Shown in pieces: positions 1 through 9,044 of a stretch of 64,000 nt of DNA. The stretch lies in NCBI GenBank assembly GCA_965276675.1, contig OZ255624.1, forward strand, positions 1,240,001 to 1,304,000, given 5' to 3'. The position numbers were made by a program, and so were the translations under genes. The notes under the pieces were generated by a model. That model made no database searches, had not been told where the DNA came from, and saw only the letters and a program-made list of their open reading frames with translations. How positions within the stretch are numbered: the stretch's first letter is position 1; each line of letters opens with the position of its first letter. The DNA is from G965276675 sp965276675. GTDB taxonomy: Bacteria > Acidobacteriota > Terriglobia > Terriglobales > Acidobacteriaceae.

Positions 1-1397
1 AGGCCGTCCTCGCTGAGGTGCTTGCGATCGCGGATCACCATATCTTCGACGACACTGGCGGTTGTCGCCGAGTCCAGCAGTACGCGTCCGGCGGGCACTT
101 TACCAACTTTGGTGGCCGACTTCGCGTCTAGCTCCAGTATGTCGCCGTCTTCGAGCATAATGGCCGTATCGGAGACGCCGACATCCACCGCTAGCCGTGC
201 GTGGCGCTGCAGGTGGCGGTAGTCGCCGTGCACCGGCACGAAAAACTTCGGCTTCAGGAGATTGATCATAAGCCGGAGCTCTTCCTGGCTGCCATGGCCA
301 CTGACGTGGATGAGGCCCGACTGCCCGTCGTCATAAATCACGTTGGCTTCGCGACGGCAAAGGTGATCTATAACGCGGTAGATGCCCTTCTCGTTGCCGG
401 GGATCACACGGGAGCTGAGCACCACGGTGTCGCCACGCTCGATGCGCGCGTGCTTGTGGTTATCAACGGCGGCGCGGGAGAGCGCGGACATGGGCTCGCC
501 CTGGGTGCCGCTGATCAGCACGCATACCTGCTCGGGTGCGAAGTCGCGGATTTGTCCGGGGTGGATGAGCAAGCCGCCGGGGATGTTCAGATAGCCGAAA
601 TCCTGGGCGATCTCTGAAGACTCGAGCATCGACCGGCCCACGATGGCGACCTTGCGCCCGTGTGCCTGCGCGAGTTCGATGGCAATGCGCAAGCGGTAGA
701 TCGATGACGAAAAACAAGAGAAGAAGAGCTTCTTCTTGGTCTGCGAAAAGATGTCGTCCAGCTGCGGTCGCACAGCCTTCTCACTCGGGGTAAAGCCGGC
801 GCGATCGACGTTGGTGGAATCCTGCAGCAGGACGAGCACGCCCCGCTTGCCGTACTCCGCAAAGCGCTGTAGATCGAAGGCTTTGCCGTCCAGCGGCGAG
901 AGATCAATCTTGAAGTCCCCAGTGTGGACGACGATACCGACAGGGGTTTCAATCGCCAGTGCGACGCAATCCACTAGACTGTGCGTTACGCGGATGGGCT
1001 CGATCGTGAAAGGGCCTATCTGAAATTTGCGGCCCGGCGCGATCTCGATCAGCTCTGCCCGGTCGAGCAGACGATGCTCTTCGAGCTTGCCCTCAACATA
1101 GGCCAGCGTGAACTCAGTCGCATAGACGGGCACGTTGAGCTCGCGCAGGATCCACGGGAGCCCGCCGATGTGATCCTCGTGCCCGTGCGTCAGCACGATG
1201 GCGCGGACGTGCTCGCGGTTCTCGATCAGGTAGGTGATATCGGGCACAACGATATCGACGCCGAGCAGGTCGCTCTCCGGGAACATCAGCCCCGCATCGA
1301 TCACAAAGATGTCGTTGCCATAGCGGACGGCCATACAATTCATGCCGAACTCGCCAAGACCACCTAGAGGTATAAGCTGCAATTTACTTGTGGACAT
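1..1397 (-). CDS. rnj: Ribonuclease J (3' end lies outside the window)
   Basis: Metallo-beta-lactamase/beta-CASP ribonuclease for 5'-3' exonucleolytic and endonucleolytic RNA processing in the cytoplasm. 465 residues are visible of a family norm near 555; the C-terminus is cut off by the window edge. The zinc-binding motif THGHEDHIGG lies at about residues 70-79. Further downstream come the family motifs GTQGEPMSALSR, HVSGHGSQEEL and PVHGDYRHL, and the last visible residues (VIRDRKHLSEDG) match the stretch before the C-terminal domain. The start is ATG at 1397, giving MSTSKLQLIPLGGLGEFG, the usual RNase J beginning. It follows dapD on the same strand after 58 bp, so it may be co-transcribed with the lysine genes. 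The family assignment is near certain; J1 and J2 cannot be told apart here. Confidence 0.96.
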   Translation of the reverse strand, partial: MSTSKLQLIPLGGLGEFGMNCMAVRYGNDIFVIDAGLMFPESDLLGVDIVVPDITYLIENREHVRAIVLTHGHEDHIGGLPWILRELNVPVYATEFTLAYVEGKLEEHRLLDRAELIEIAPGRKFQIGPFTIEPIRVTHSLVDCVALAIETPVGIVVHTGDFKIDLSPLDGKAFDLQRFAEYGKRGVLVLLQDSTNVDRAGFTPSEKAVRPQLDDIFSQTKKKLFFSCFSSSIYRLRIAIELAQAHGRKVAIVGRSMLESSEIAQDFGYLNIPGGLLIHPGQIRDFAPEQVCVLISGTQGEPMSALSRAAVDNHKHARIERGDTVVLSSRVIPGNEKGIYRVIDHLCRREANVIYDDGQSGLIHVSGHGSQEELRLMINLLKPKFFVPVHGDYRHLQRHARLAVDVGVSDTAIMLEDGDILELDAKSATKVGKVPAGRVLLDSATTASVVEDMVIRDRKHLSEDG

Positions 1398-1455
1398 GAA
1401 CAACTGATGCTAGCAGGTGTACGCGCCGGGACAAAATGAGCCGCCTACCGGATTT

Positions 1456-2316
1456 TTACCGTAAGAGATCTTCAAGCGCCGCACTCAGGTCGGTTTTGTC
1501 GTTGCGATACTTCACAATCACGGGCGTGTACAGGCTCAGCCCCCACTCGGCTGCCTTGCCCCGGGTGACGGCGCGCGCACCTGGAACCACCACCGCCCCC
1601 TGGGGGATGATCAGCGGTGCTTCGGGAGTGGCTTTGAGCACTGTGCCCCGGATCACGTCATACACCGGCGTGCCCCGGGTCAGGATCGTACCCGAGCCAA
1701 GAACCGCGCCGGCGCGGACGACCGTGCCCTCATACACGCCACAGTTGCCGCCCACCAGCACGTCGTCTTCGATGATGACCGGGTTGGCGTTGACCGGCTC
1801 CAGCACGCCGCCTATTTGCGCGGCCGCGCTCAGGTGCACGCGCTTGCCGATTTGCGCGCAACTGCCGACCAAGGCATGCGAATCTACCATGGTGCCCTCA
1901 TCCACATACGCACCCACATTGATGTACATGGGCGGCGCGCAGATCACACCCGGCGCCACGTAGGCGCCTTCGCGGATCGCTGAGCCGCCCGCAACGATGC
2001 GCACCCCGTCGCTCTCAGTGAAGGTGCGGGCCGGGTAGGTCGACTTGTCGACGAAGGAAAGGCCAGCGCCTTCCATCTGCTTGAGCGTTCCCAGCCGGAA
2101 GCCCAATAAGATGCCGCGCTTGACCCAGGCGTTCACCTGCCACCCGAGTGGTGCGAGTGAGTCCGGCTCCGCGGCGCGGACCGTCCCTGCATTCAGGGCA
2201 GCGCGCAGTGAGTGAAAAGCGGAGAGCGCGTCCGCATCGCCGACGGCTGCGGCACCCCGCGCGAAGTGCGCGTCGATGCTCTGTTGGAGTGAACTTTGGG
2301 TTGGAGGAATGGGCAT
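1456..2316 (-). CDS. dapD: 2,3,4,5-tetrahydropyridine-2,6-dicarboxylate N-succinyltransferase
   Basis: Catalyses the acyl-CoA dependent N-acylation of tetrahydrodipicolinate in the diaminopimelate/lysine pathway. The 286 residues comprise an N-terminal helical domain (about 1-95) and a left-handed beta-helix of hexapeptide repeats (about 100-230). The family stretch YINVGAYVDEGTMVD is followed by GSCAQIGKRVHLSAAAQIGG and EPVNANPVIIEDDV. Length and motifs fit the succinylase branch; whether succinyl- or acetyl-CoA is used cannot be settled by eye. The start is ATG at 2316, and only 17 bp separate it from the dapA stop, so the two are surely co-transcribed. Confidence 0.96.
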   Translation of the reverse strand: MPIPPTQSSLQQSIDAHFARGAAAVGDADALSAFHSLRAALNAGTVRAAEPDSLAPLGWQVNAWVKRGILLGFRLGTLKQMEGAGLSFVDKSTYPARTFTESDGVRIVAGGSAIREGAYVAPGVICAPPMYINVGAYVDEGTMVDSHALVGSCAQIGKRVHLSAAAQIGGVLEPVNANPVIIEDDVLVGGNCGVYEGTVVRAGAVLGSGTILTRGTPVYDVIRGTVLKATPEAPLIIPQGAVVVPGARAVTRGKAAEWGLSLYTPVIVKYRNDKTDLSAALEDLLR

Positions 2317-2334
2317 GGCTGCTTCAGTGTAGCG

Positions 2335-3249
2335 TCAGCGGGTCTTGGGTTCAGCGGCCAACCCGGAATCTAGACCGAGCTCCGTTAGCAGGGCATCCAA
2401 ACGCGCGCAGGTGGCCGGCGTCGGCGCAACCATTGGCAAGCGATAGGTCTCCTGAAGCAAGCCCATGCGCGCCATCACGTGCTTTACCGGCCCGGGGCTC
2501 GACTCCCAGAAGTTCGCGAGCAACAGTGGATAGTAGCGGCGATGCAGCCGGCGCGCCGGCTGCCAGTCGTCCGATAACGCAGCTGCGATCATCCCCGCCA
2601 TCTCGCGCGGAATCTCATTCGAAGCCACGGAGACCAGACCGGCAGCCCCAACGGCAATTGCTGCGAGCGCAATGTTGTCATCGCCGGCAAAGACCCCAAA
2701 GCCGCTGGGCAGCGTGTGAACCAATTCCGTGATCTGCTGCAGGTTGCCGCTTGACTCTTTGATTGCCCGGATATTCGGAGCTTCCATAGCCAGACGCAGC
2801 ACGGTCGCGGGCTCCAGGTTGCATCCTGAGCGGCTCGGAATGTTGTAGAGCACCACCGGCAACTCGATTCTTTCGGCAACAGCGCGGAAGTGCTGAAATT
2901 GACCCTCCTGTGTCGGCTTGTTGTAGGGAGGATTGGCGGTGAGGATGGCTGCAACGCCGCGAATGGCCGAAGCCTGCTCAGCGCGCGTTACAGCTTCCCG
3001 CGTGGCGCTGTGGGTGCAGCCCGCAACGACCGGCACTCGATCGTTTGCGACTGCGGCAATCAGGCGAATGACGTCCAGCCACTCGACCTCGCTCAGCGTC
3101 GGCGTCTCCGCCGTGGTACCGCACGCCACCAGAAACTCGATGCCGCTCCCGATCTGCATCTCGACCAGCGATGCGAGCGCATCCGTATCGATGGTGCCGT
3201 CCTGCTGAAAGGGAGTTACGAGTGCCGTGCCACAGCCACGAAGAAGCAT
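2335..3249 (-). CDS. dapA: 4-hydroxy-tetrahydrodipicolinate synthase
   Basis: Condenses pyruvate with aspartate semialdehyde, the first committed step to diaminopimelate and lysine. The protein has 304 residues and a TIM-barrel aldolase fold. The Schiff-base lysine is K164 in IRAIKESSG. The catalytic tyrosine is Y135 in YNIPSRSG, the partner-subunit tyrosine is Y109 in PPYNKP, and the GTTAETPTL substrate loop is at about 44-52. The frame stays open upstream through dapB, but the extra residues are non-homologous shadow. MLLRGCGTALVTPF from ATG 3249 is the family start. It lies 46 bp after dapB and just before dapD. Confidence 0.97.
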   Translation of the reverse strand: MLLRGCGTALVTPFQQDGTIDTDALASLVEMQIGSGIEFLVACGTTAETPTLSEVEWLDVIRLIAAVANDRVPVVAGCTHSATREAVTRAEQASAIRGVAAILTANPPYNKPTQEGQFQHFRAVAERIELPVVLYNIPSRSGCNLEPATVLRLAMEAPNIRAIKESSGNLQQITELVHTLPSGFGVFAGDDNIALAAIAVGAAGLVSVASNEIPREMAGMIAAALSDDWQPARRLHRRYYPLLLANFWESSPGPVKHVMARMGLLQETYRLPMVAPTPATCARLDALLTELGLDSGLAAEPKTR

Positions 3250-3295
3250 ACGCGTGGAGTCTACCACCCGCGCGGAAGCAGCGGGCAGGGCGGCA

Positions 3296-3976
3296 TCAGA
3301 ACTGCGTGTAGACATCGCTGAAGTTGTAAAATCCGCGCCGCTCGGCGAGCCACTCAGCCGCGCGCACCGCGCCTTCGGCGAACGCTCGCCGGGAGAAGGA
3401 CTCATGGCGCACCGTGAGCAGATCAGTTGCGGAGCGCGCCTCGATGATGTGGATGCCAGTTGCGTCGCCCTCACGGTGCGAAGCGATCTCGAGGCGCAGC
3501 GCTGGATCGGCTGCTTCCATCGCCTCCTTGAGAGAGAGGGCTGTGCCGGAGGGGGCGTCCTTCTTATCTGTGTGGTGCGTCTCGGAGATGCTGATCTTAT
3601 AACCCTTGGCATACGTTGCAAGCTCACGGGAAATTCGCAACAGTGTTTGTACGCCTGCGGAGAAGTTGCTGCCGTAGAGCAATCCAGCATCCCGGCGCTC
3701 GCACAGGGCGCGCATCTCGTTCAGTCTTTCATACCAGCCAGTGGTGCCGACGACCACCCTTGATCCGTTCGACAGGCAAGCCCGCACGTTGGGAATGACG
3801 GCTTCGGGTGTCGTGAAGTCGATGACGGCATCGACATGCGCCAGCAGTGGCGGTGTCAACGCGGAGCCGTTGCGGTTTTCATCCTCGCCGATGACGCGCA
3901 CGCTGTGGCCGTGCTCATGCGCGACATCGGCAACGACGCTGCCGGTTTTGCCGCGACCGAGTATCAGAAAGATCAT
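3296..3976 (-). CDS. dapB: 4-hydroxy-tetrahydrodipicolinate reductase, short form
   Basis: NAD(P)H-dependent reductase acting directly after DapA. The signature HHTDKKDAPSGTA (about 135-147) contains the catalytic histidine pair and lysine, and VVGTTGW and SNFSAGV are also present. Two things are unusual. The protein has 226 residues against about 240-270 for typical DapB, and the Rossmann loop reads LGRGKTGS rather than the common GxxGRMG. The start ATG at 3976 overlaps the lysC stop by 4 bp (ATGA), implying translational coupling. The function is secure from the signature; cofactor preference is open. Confidence 0.94.
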   Translation of the reverse strand: MIFLILGRGKTGSVVADVAHEHGHSVRVIGEDENRNGSALTPPLLAHVDAVIDFTTPEAVIPNVRACLSNGSRVVVGTTGWYERLNEMRALCERRDAGLLYGSNFSAGVQTLLRISRELATYAKGYKISISETHHTDKKDAPSGTALSLKEAMEAADPALRLEIASHREGDATGIHIIEARSATDLLTVRHESFSRRAFAEGAVRAAEWLAERRGFYNFSDVYTQF

Positions 3977-5442
3977 GCCTGGCTCCTTGTGGTGATGGCT
4001 GCTTCCGCCTGGGTCTCGCTTGCCGCGTACGTCCGTGCGTCCACATTCCGCGCGTTCACATCAAAGATCTCGGGATCGGGGTCTGCGAAAAACGCTGCAT
4101 GGAGAGAACGCACTGCCTCCTCCACATCGGTCTCGTCGATCATGAAGCTCATGTTGATCTCGGACGCTCCTTGCGAGATCATGCGCACGTTGACGTGTTT
4201 GATGGCGGAGAAGACCTGCGCCGCGATGCCGCTCTGGCCGCGGATATTCTCGCCCACCAGACAGACCAGTGCCTTGCGTCCTTCGTATTTCACGTCGGCG
4301 ATAGTGCGTAGATCGGCCGCGAGCTCCGGCAGTCGCTCGTTCGAATCGACCGTGAGCGAGATGCTCACCTCCGACGTGGATACCATATCGACCGCGCACC
4401 GGTGCCGGTCAAAGATCTCGAAGATGGCGCGCAGGTAGCCGTGCGACATCAGCATGCGGCCGGTCACGATGTCGATGATGGTGAGGCGCTTCTTCGCAGC
4501 GATCGACTTAAACGGACTGCGGCAGTGCGGCGCCAACGCCGTGATGCGTGTGCCTTCGTTCTCCGGGTCGCGGGAGTTCAAGACGAAGACCGGGATATTC
4601 TTCTGCACGGCCGGTAGAATCGTCGCGGGATGCAGCACTTTGGCGCCGAAGTAGGCCAGCTCCGCCGCCTCTTCAAAGCTGATGGTACGCACGCGCAGGG
4701 CATCTGGGCAGACGCGCGGGTCAGCCGTCATGATGCCATTCACGTCGGTCCAGATCTCGATCGCTTCGGCGTCCAGGCCGCCGCCGATTAGCGCCGCGCT
4801 GAAGTCCGAGCCGCCGCGGCCCAACGTGGTGGTTGCGCCGGTGAGTGTCGAGCCGATGAAGCCACCCATCACGACAACGCGACCGGCCCGCACCTGTGGC
4901 AAGACATGCTCCCGCAGGCGCTCGGCAATCAGTTCGCTCTGGGGGACAGCCCGGGTGTGCTGCGCGTCGGTGATGATGCTGTTCCGGGCGTCCACATGCT
5001 CCGCGTTCATGCCGCGTTCGTTGAAGGCGGACGCCACCATGCGGCTGGAAAGGCGCTCGCCATAGGAGGCGACCATGTCCGTGGTGCGCGGCGTTAGCTC
5101 GCCCACGGCGGCCAGGCCGCGCAGCACCTCCTCCAGTGCGTCGAAATCTGCATCGATGGCGTATGTGATTTCCGTGAGCGCATCTCCGCTCACCAGCTGA
5201 GTCACCGTCTCATGATGCCGTGCCCGCAGCCGCGCGCTGATCGCCAGCGCTTCGGTCCTATCGCCGAGGCCAGCAGCAATCGCGGCTGATAACAGCTGGT
5301 CGGTCACCTTGGCCATGGCGCTCACCACCACCACTGGCTGCTTTCCATCGTTGACTCGCCCGGCGACGATGCCCGCTGTCCGCGCGATGGCTGTGGCATC
5401 CTCGACCGAGGTGCCGCCGAACTTCATGACGACCAGGTTCAT
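3973..5442 (-). CDS. lysC: Aspartate kinase
   Basis: Phosphorylates aspartate, the entry step to the lysine, threonine and methionine family. The protein has 489 residues: an amino-acid kinase domain (about 1-290) beginning MNLVVMKFGGTSV, with GRGGSDFSAALIGGGL and EIWTDVNGIMTADPR, followed by two C-terminal ACT domains (about 320-465) that normally bind lysine or threonine. There is no fused homoserine dehydrogenase. It overlaps asd upstream and dapB downstream by 4 bp each. I see no lysine riboswitch ahead of the cluster, so control is probably allosteric through the ACT domains. Confidence 0.97.
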   Translation of the reverse strand: MNLVVMKFGGTSVEDATAIARTAGIVAGRVNDGKQPVVVVSAMAKVTDQLLSAAIAAGLGDRTEALAISARLRARHHETVTQLVSGDALTEITYAIDADFDALEEVLRGLAAVGELTPRTTDMVASYGERLSSRMVASAFNERGMNAEHVDARNSIITDAQHTRAVPQSELIAERLREHVLPQVRAGRVVVMGGFIGSTLTGATTTLGRGGSDFSAALIGGGLDAEAIEIWTDVNGIMTADPRVCPDALRVRTISFEEAAELAYFGAKVLHPATILPAVQKNIPVFVLNSRDPENEGTRITALAPHCRSPFKSIAAKKRLTIIDIVTGRMLMSHGYLRAIFEIFDRHRCAVDMVSTSEVSISLTVDSNERLPELAADLRTIADVKYEGRKALVCLVGENIRGQSGIAAQVFSAIKHVNVRMISQGASEINMSFMIDETDVEEAVRSLHAAFFADPDPEIFDVNARNVDARTYAASETQAEAAITTRSQA

Positions 5443-6533
5443 CCGTGCAGGGCCGTTCTGCCTGTCTGGGCTGCGCGGCCAGACGCTTCAAATTTGCCCA
5501 GGGTGTGCAGAAGCTCTGCGTTGAGCACCGCCGCGCCAGCCGCACCGCGAATGGTGTTATGTGAGAGCACGGTGAACTTCCAGTCAAGCAGCGTGCACGG
5601 GCGCAAGCGGCCCACCGTGGCAGCCATGCCCGCGCCGCGCATCCGGTCTAGCCTGGGCTGCGGGCGGTCCTCATCGTCTGCGAATTCGACCGGCTGCTCA
5701 GGCGCCGTCGGCAGGCCCTGGCCGGCCAGCGGTGTGAAATCGCGCCATGCTGCCAGGACCTCTTCACGCGTGGCGCGCGTTCTCAACCTCACGCTAACGC
5801 ACTCCGTATGGCCATCCTCTACCGGCACACGATTACAGTGCGCGCTCACCTTAGCGTCCAGGGTTTGTACCTGGTCGCCGCTGAGCTTGCCCAGCAGCTT
5901 CAGCGTCTCGGCTTCGAGCTTCTCTTCTTCATTCCGGATGAAGGGCACCACGTTGCCCAGGATGTCGAGTGAGGGGACGCCCGGATAGCCTGCGCCGCTT
6001 ACCGCCTGCATGGTCGAGACAAATAAGCTCTCGATGCCGAAGCGCTCCTCGAGCGGCTTGAGCGCAAGCACCAGCCCAATGGCCGAGCAGTTCGGATTGG
6101 TGACGATGAAGCCGCCGTGCTCCCGCCGCCACATCTGTAATTCAAGCAGTGGCAGATGGCTGGCATTCACCTCTGGTATCACCAGCGGCACATCGGCCTG
6201 CATGCGAAAGGCGCTTGAGTTCGAGACCACGGAACATCCAGCGGCCGCGAAGAGCGGCTCCATCTCACGCGCGATGTCAGCATCCAGTGCGGCAAAGATG
6301 ATGTCAGGCGCATTGTCTGGGATAGCCGGCGAAAGGCGCAGGTTCGCCACGCTCGCGGGAATGGAAGTGTCCAGCCTCCAACGCACCGCATCTGTGTAGC
6401 GTTTGCCGCTGGAGCGATCGCTCGCCGCAAGCCATCCCACTTCAAACCAGGGATGCCGCTCCAGCAGTTGAATAAACCGCTGGCCCACGGTACCGGTGGC
6501 GCCTAAAATGCCGATCTGTTGTTTTTTTTGCAT
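5439..6533 (-). CDS. asd: Aspartate-semialdehyde dehydrogenase
   Basis: Reduces aspartyl phosphate to aspartate semialdehyde, the shared substrate of DapA and homoserine dehydrogenase. The 364 residues carry the NADP-binding GATGTVGQRF at 11-20, SNSSAFRM at 104-111 and the catalytic cysteine C149 in TNPNCSAIG. The SNSSAFRM form and the length are of the archaeal/fungal type rather than the enterobacterial one. Directly after the ATG comes an eight-A run encoding QKKQ, a possible slippage site. The stop overlaps the lysC start by 4 bp. Confidence 0.97.
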   Translation of the reverse strand: MQKKQQIGILGATGTVGQRFIQLLERHPWFEVGWLAASDRSSGKRYTDAVRWRLDTSIPASVANLRLSPAIPDNAPDIIFAALDADIAREMEPLFAAAGCSVVSNSSAFRMQADVPLVIPEVNASHLPLLELQMWRREHGGFIVTNPNCSAIGLVLALKPLEERFGIESLFVSTMQAVSGAGYPGVPSLDILGNVVPFIRNEEEKLEAETLKLLGKLSGDQVQTLDAKVSAHCNRVPVEDGHTECVSVRLRTRATREEVLAAWRDFTPLAGQGLPTAPEQPVEFADDEDRPQPRLDRMRGAGMAATVGRLRPCTLLDWKFTVLSHNTIRGAAGAAVLNAELLHTLGKFEASGRAAQTGRTALHG

Positions 6534-6632
6534 GGTATGAAAGTCTTGGAGACGATTTTAACGCGTCTTCCGAACGAGGCCTCACACCTTCCGAAGCCGG
6601 AGACGCCAGTCCAGAGCGACGCGTGCATCGAC

Positions 6633-7412
6633 CTATTTGTTGCCGTAGGTGAAATCCGCAGCCGCCGTCCCATGCGACGGAACCGTCACACTCATCTCCT
6701 GCTTGCCAAGTTGCTCGTGATCGGCAGCCAGCGTGTACACGCCCGGCGGCAATCCGTTGATGATGAAGTGCCCGCTCGCGTCCGATACGGCAAAGAACGG
6801 ATTCGAAGCCACGTTGATATACGCCTGCATCCATGGGTGGTTGTTGCAGCGCACGGGCATCATCAGCTCCGGCACGGTGAAGACGTGGCGCGTGGTGCCG
6901 CCGTTAGGCGGCTGCGAGATGTCGAAGGCCTGGTTACCCCCGGCCGTCGGCTCCGGATGCACATTGTGCATCGTCGGATCGCTGTTGCGAAACTCAACCG
7001 GCTGGCCCGCCATCACGCCTAGCACGTGCGGCACGTACCGGCAGCCCTTCTGGTCGAGCACCACGGCCGTTGAAGACGGCGCATAAACCTTATTACCTAG
7101 CCCGTCCTTCACGTAGAGGAAGACGTTGGCCAGCTTGCCGTCGTTCACCACGTATTGCTGCGTATAGTTCGGGCCATCGCTGCTCATCGCGCACGCCGGG
7201 TCCTGCGCCATATCGATTTCGATCGGGGGCGGCCCCTTGTGAGCGAAGTGTACCGTTCCTTCGATCGCCCCGGCGGTTGCAGGATCGATCTGCGTAAAAG
7301 CAGCGGCGGTGTGCGCGGTCGCGCCGTTGCTGCTGTGCTTACAGCCCGAGAAGGGAAGCAGGAATGCGGCGCTTGCTACGGCTAGGACCCAGCGAGTGTG
7401 GCGGACAATCAT
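6633..7412 (-). CDS. Cupredoxin-like lipoprotein
   Basis: 259 residues. An N-terminal hydrophobic segment ends in a probable lipobox (FSGC, cysteine 24), so the mature protein is expected to be lipid-anchored outside the inner membrane. The middle part has plastocyanin-like copper ligands: TMHNVHPEP and then RCNNHPWMQAY, the Cys-x2-His-x2-Met pattern of type 1 copper sites. The end (ASGHFIINGLPPGVYTL) looks like a carboxypeptidase-regulatory-type beta-sandwich. Similar proteins are often called methylamine-utilization-like or plastocyanin-like. It begins 6 bp after the isocitrate dehydrogenase stop and lies 99 bp before asd. A role in electron transfer or copper binding is inferred. Confidence 0.85.
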   Translation of the reverse strand: MIVRHTRWVLAVASAAFLLPFSGCKHSSNGATAHTAAAFTQIDPATAGAIEGTVHFAHKGPPPIEIDMAQDPACAMSSDGPNYTQQYVVNDGKLANVFLYVKDGLGNKVYAPSSTAVVLDQKGCRYVPHVLGVMAGQPVEFRNSDPTMHNVHPEPTAGGNQAFDISQPPNGGTTRHVFTVPELMMPVRCNNHPWMQAYINVASNPFFAVSDASGHFIINGLPPGVYTLAADHEQLGKQEMSVTVPSHGTAAADFTYGNK

Positions 7413-7418
7413 GATCTT

Positions 7419-8534
7419 CTACTCCGATTCCGGTGGCAGCGCTGCCAAAACAGCGTCAGCAAAGGCGCTCGTTCCGGCACTCCCACCTACGTCACGCGTG
7501 AGCGTCTTTTTTTCCGTATAGACAATCTCGAGCGCGGTCTGCACCCGGTCCGCCGCAGAAGTTTCACCAAGATGCCGCAGCATCAGGATCGCCGACTGCA
7601 GCAATGCAGTAGGGTTGGCAATGTCCTTGCCGGCAATGTCGGGGGCCGATCCGTGCACGGCTTCAAAGATCGCGGAGTTCACGCCCAGATTCGCCCCGGG
7701 CACCAGTCCCAGTCCGCCAACAAAGGCGGCGCACAGATCGCTGACAATATCGCCATACAGGTTTTCCAGCAGCAGCATATCGTATTGGTAAGGGTTCATC
7801 ACCAGCTGCATGCAGGTGTTGTCGATAATGTGCTCTGCATAAACAACTTCGGGAAAACCGACGGCGACCTCTCGTGCGCAGCGCAGAAAGAGGCCGTCCG
7901 ACAGCTTCATGATATTGGCTTTGTGGATGGCATGGATCTTCTTGCGACTGTGTAGCCGCGCGTACGCAAAGGCGAACTTCGAGATACGCGTGCAGGCCTT
8001 CTCCGTCGTCACCTTGATCGATTCGACGACCCCCGGCACCACCTCGTGTTCCAGCCCGACATAGAGCCCCTCGGTGTTCTCGCGAACGATGATCAGGTCT
8101 ACATTCGGGTACTTGGTGACCAAGCCAGGCAGGTTCTTAATCGGACGAAAGTTCGCAAAGAGCTCGAAATACTTGCGCAGCGCCACGTTGATGGACGAGA
8201 ACCCCCCACTGATGGGCGTGGTAACCGGTCCCTTTAGCGCAACGCGGGTGCGCTCGATCGAGGCATACAGCTCTTTTGGGATGTACGCACCTTGCTGTTC
8301 AAAAGCCTCTGCGCCGGCGAGAAAGGGCTCCCAGGCAAACTTGACGCCAGTCGCTTCCAAGATGCGGACAACAGCCGCCGTGACCTCTGGGCCAATACCG
8401 TCCCCGGCGATCAGCGTGACGGCGTGGGTCTTCAATGGAGAGCCGGTCGGGGAACCAGCTTGTAGGTCCGCATGTGATTCGGTCATTCCTTGGTGTGCTC
8501 CAGCTTGCTCTTGCTGTGTGTTCGCTATTGGCAT
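7419..8534 (-). CDS. icd: Isocitrate dehydrogenase (NAD-type) of the isocitrate/isopropylmalate family
   Basis: Oxidative decarboxylase of the TCA cycle. 371 residues; the catalytic core begins at about 37 with HAVTLIAGDGIGPEV. SSINVALRKYFELFANFRP and RENTEGLYVGLEHEV are the substrate-binding blocks typical of NAD-dependent isocitrate dehydrogenase rather than LeuB, and ENLYGDIVSDLCAAFVGGLG is the family signature. The first ~36 residues are a poorly conserved, Ser/Gly/Gln-rich extension; a second ATG at 8486 would remove 16 of them. It lies 6 bp after nrdR. Homoisocitrate or tartrate dehydrogenase are less likely alternatives. Confidence 0.87.
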   Translation of the reverse strand: MPIANTQQEQAGAHQGMTESHADLQAGSPTGSPLKTHAVTLIAGDGIGPEVTAAVVRILEATGVKFAWEPFLAGAEAFEQQGAYIPKELYASIERTRVALKGPVTTPISGGFSSINVALRKYFELFANFRPIKNLPGLVTKYPNVDLIIVRENTEGLYVGLEHEVVPGVVESIKVTTEKACTRISKFAFAYARLHSRKKIHAIHKANIMKLSDGLFLRCAREVAVGFPEVVYAEHIIDNTCMQLVMNPYQYDMLLLENLYGDIVSDLCAAFVGGLGLVPGANLGVNSAIFEAVHGSAPDIAGKDIANPTALLQSAILMLRHLGETSAADRVQTALEIVYTEKKTLTRDVGGSAGTSAFADAVLAALPPESE

Positions 8535-8540
8535 ATCTCT

Positions 8541-9044
8541 TCAGCCACGCTCTCGTTTGGCCGCTTCGGCGCGCCGCTTCACGCCCTGCTCTTTGGAGGT
8601 GAGCAACTGCTCCAACTCTTCCTTGAACTCGCGCACATCAGTGAAATCGCGATAAACGCTGGCAAAGCGAATGTAGGCTACGGTGTCCAGTGTTTTGAGC
8701 CGGTTCATGATCAGCTCGCCAATCTCGCTGGTGGTGCATTCGCGCTCCGGAGAATCGACCAGAAATGTCTCTGTCTCGTCGACGATAGATTCGAGCTTGG
8801 TGGCGGGAACGGGCCGCTTTTCGCAGGCGCGCAGCAGGCCGCTCAGCACCTTTTGGCGTTCGAACTTCTCGCGGCGCCCGTCTTTCTTAACCACCAGGTA
8901 GGGAATTTCGTCGATGCGCTCATAGGTGGTGAAACGCTTGTTGCAGCGCTCACACTCGCGACGGCGGCGTATCGAATCGGCTTCCTTGCTCTCGCGCGAA
9001 TCCACAACGCGATCTTGCCCAAAGCCGCAATAGGGACACTTCAT
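8541..9044 (-). CDS. nrdR: Transcriptional repressor NrdR
   Basis: ATP/dATP-sensing repressor of ribonucleotide reductase genes. The protein has 167 residues. The zinc ribbon uses CPYC (3-6) and CERC (31-34), and the ATP-cone domain (about 46-136) contains VVKKDGRREKFERQKV. The frame is open further upstream, but MKCPYCGFGQDRVVDSR from ATG 9044 is the invariant family start. It is the first gene of the compact minus-strand run leading into the lysine genes. Its targets (NrdR boxes) are not visible here. Confidence 0.98.
   Translation of the reverse strand: MKCPYCGFGQDRVVDSRESKEADSIRRRRECERCNKRFTTYERIDEIPYLVVKKDGRREKFERQKVLSGLLRACEKRPVPATKLESIVDETETFLVDSPERECTTSEIGELIMNRLKTLDTVAYIRFASVYRDFTDVREFKEELEQLLTSKEQGVKRRAEAAKRERG

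Noticed and set aside
6534..6632. Lysine riboswitch ahead of asd-lysC
   Set aside because: The gap is only 99 bp, and none of the conserved lysine-riboswitch core can be seen.
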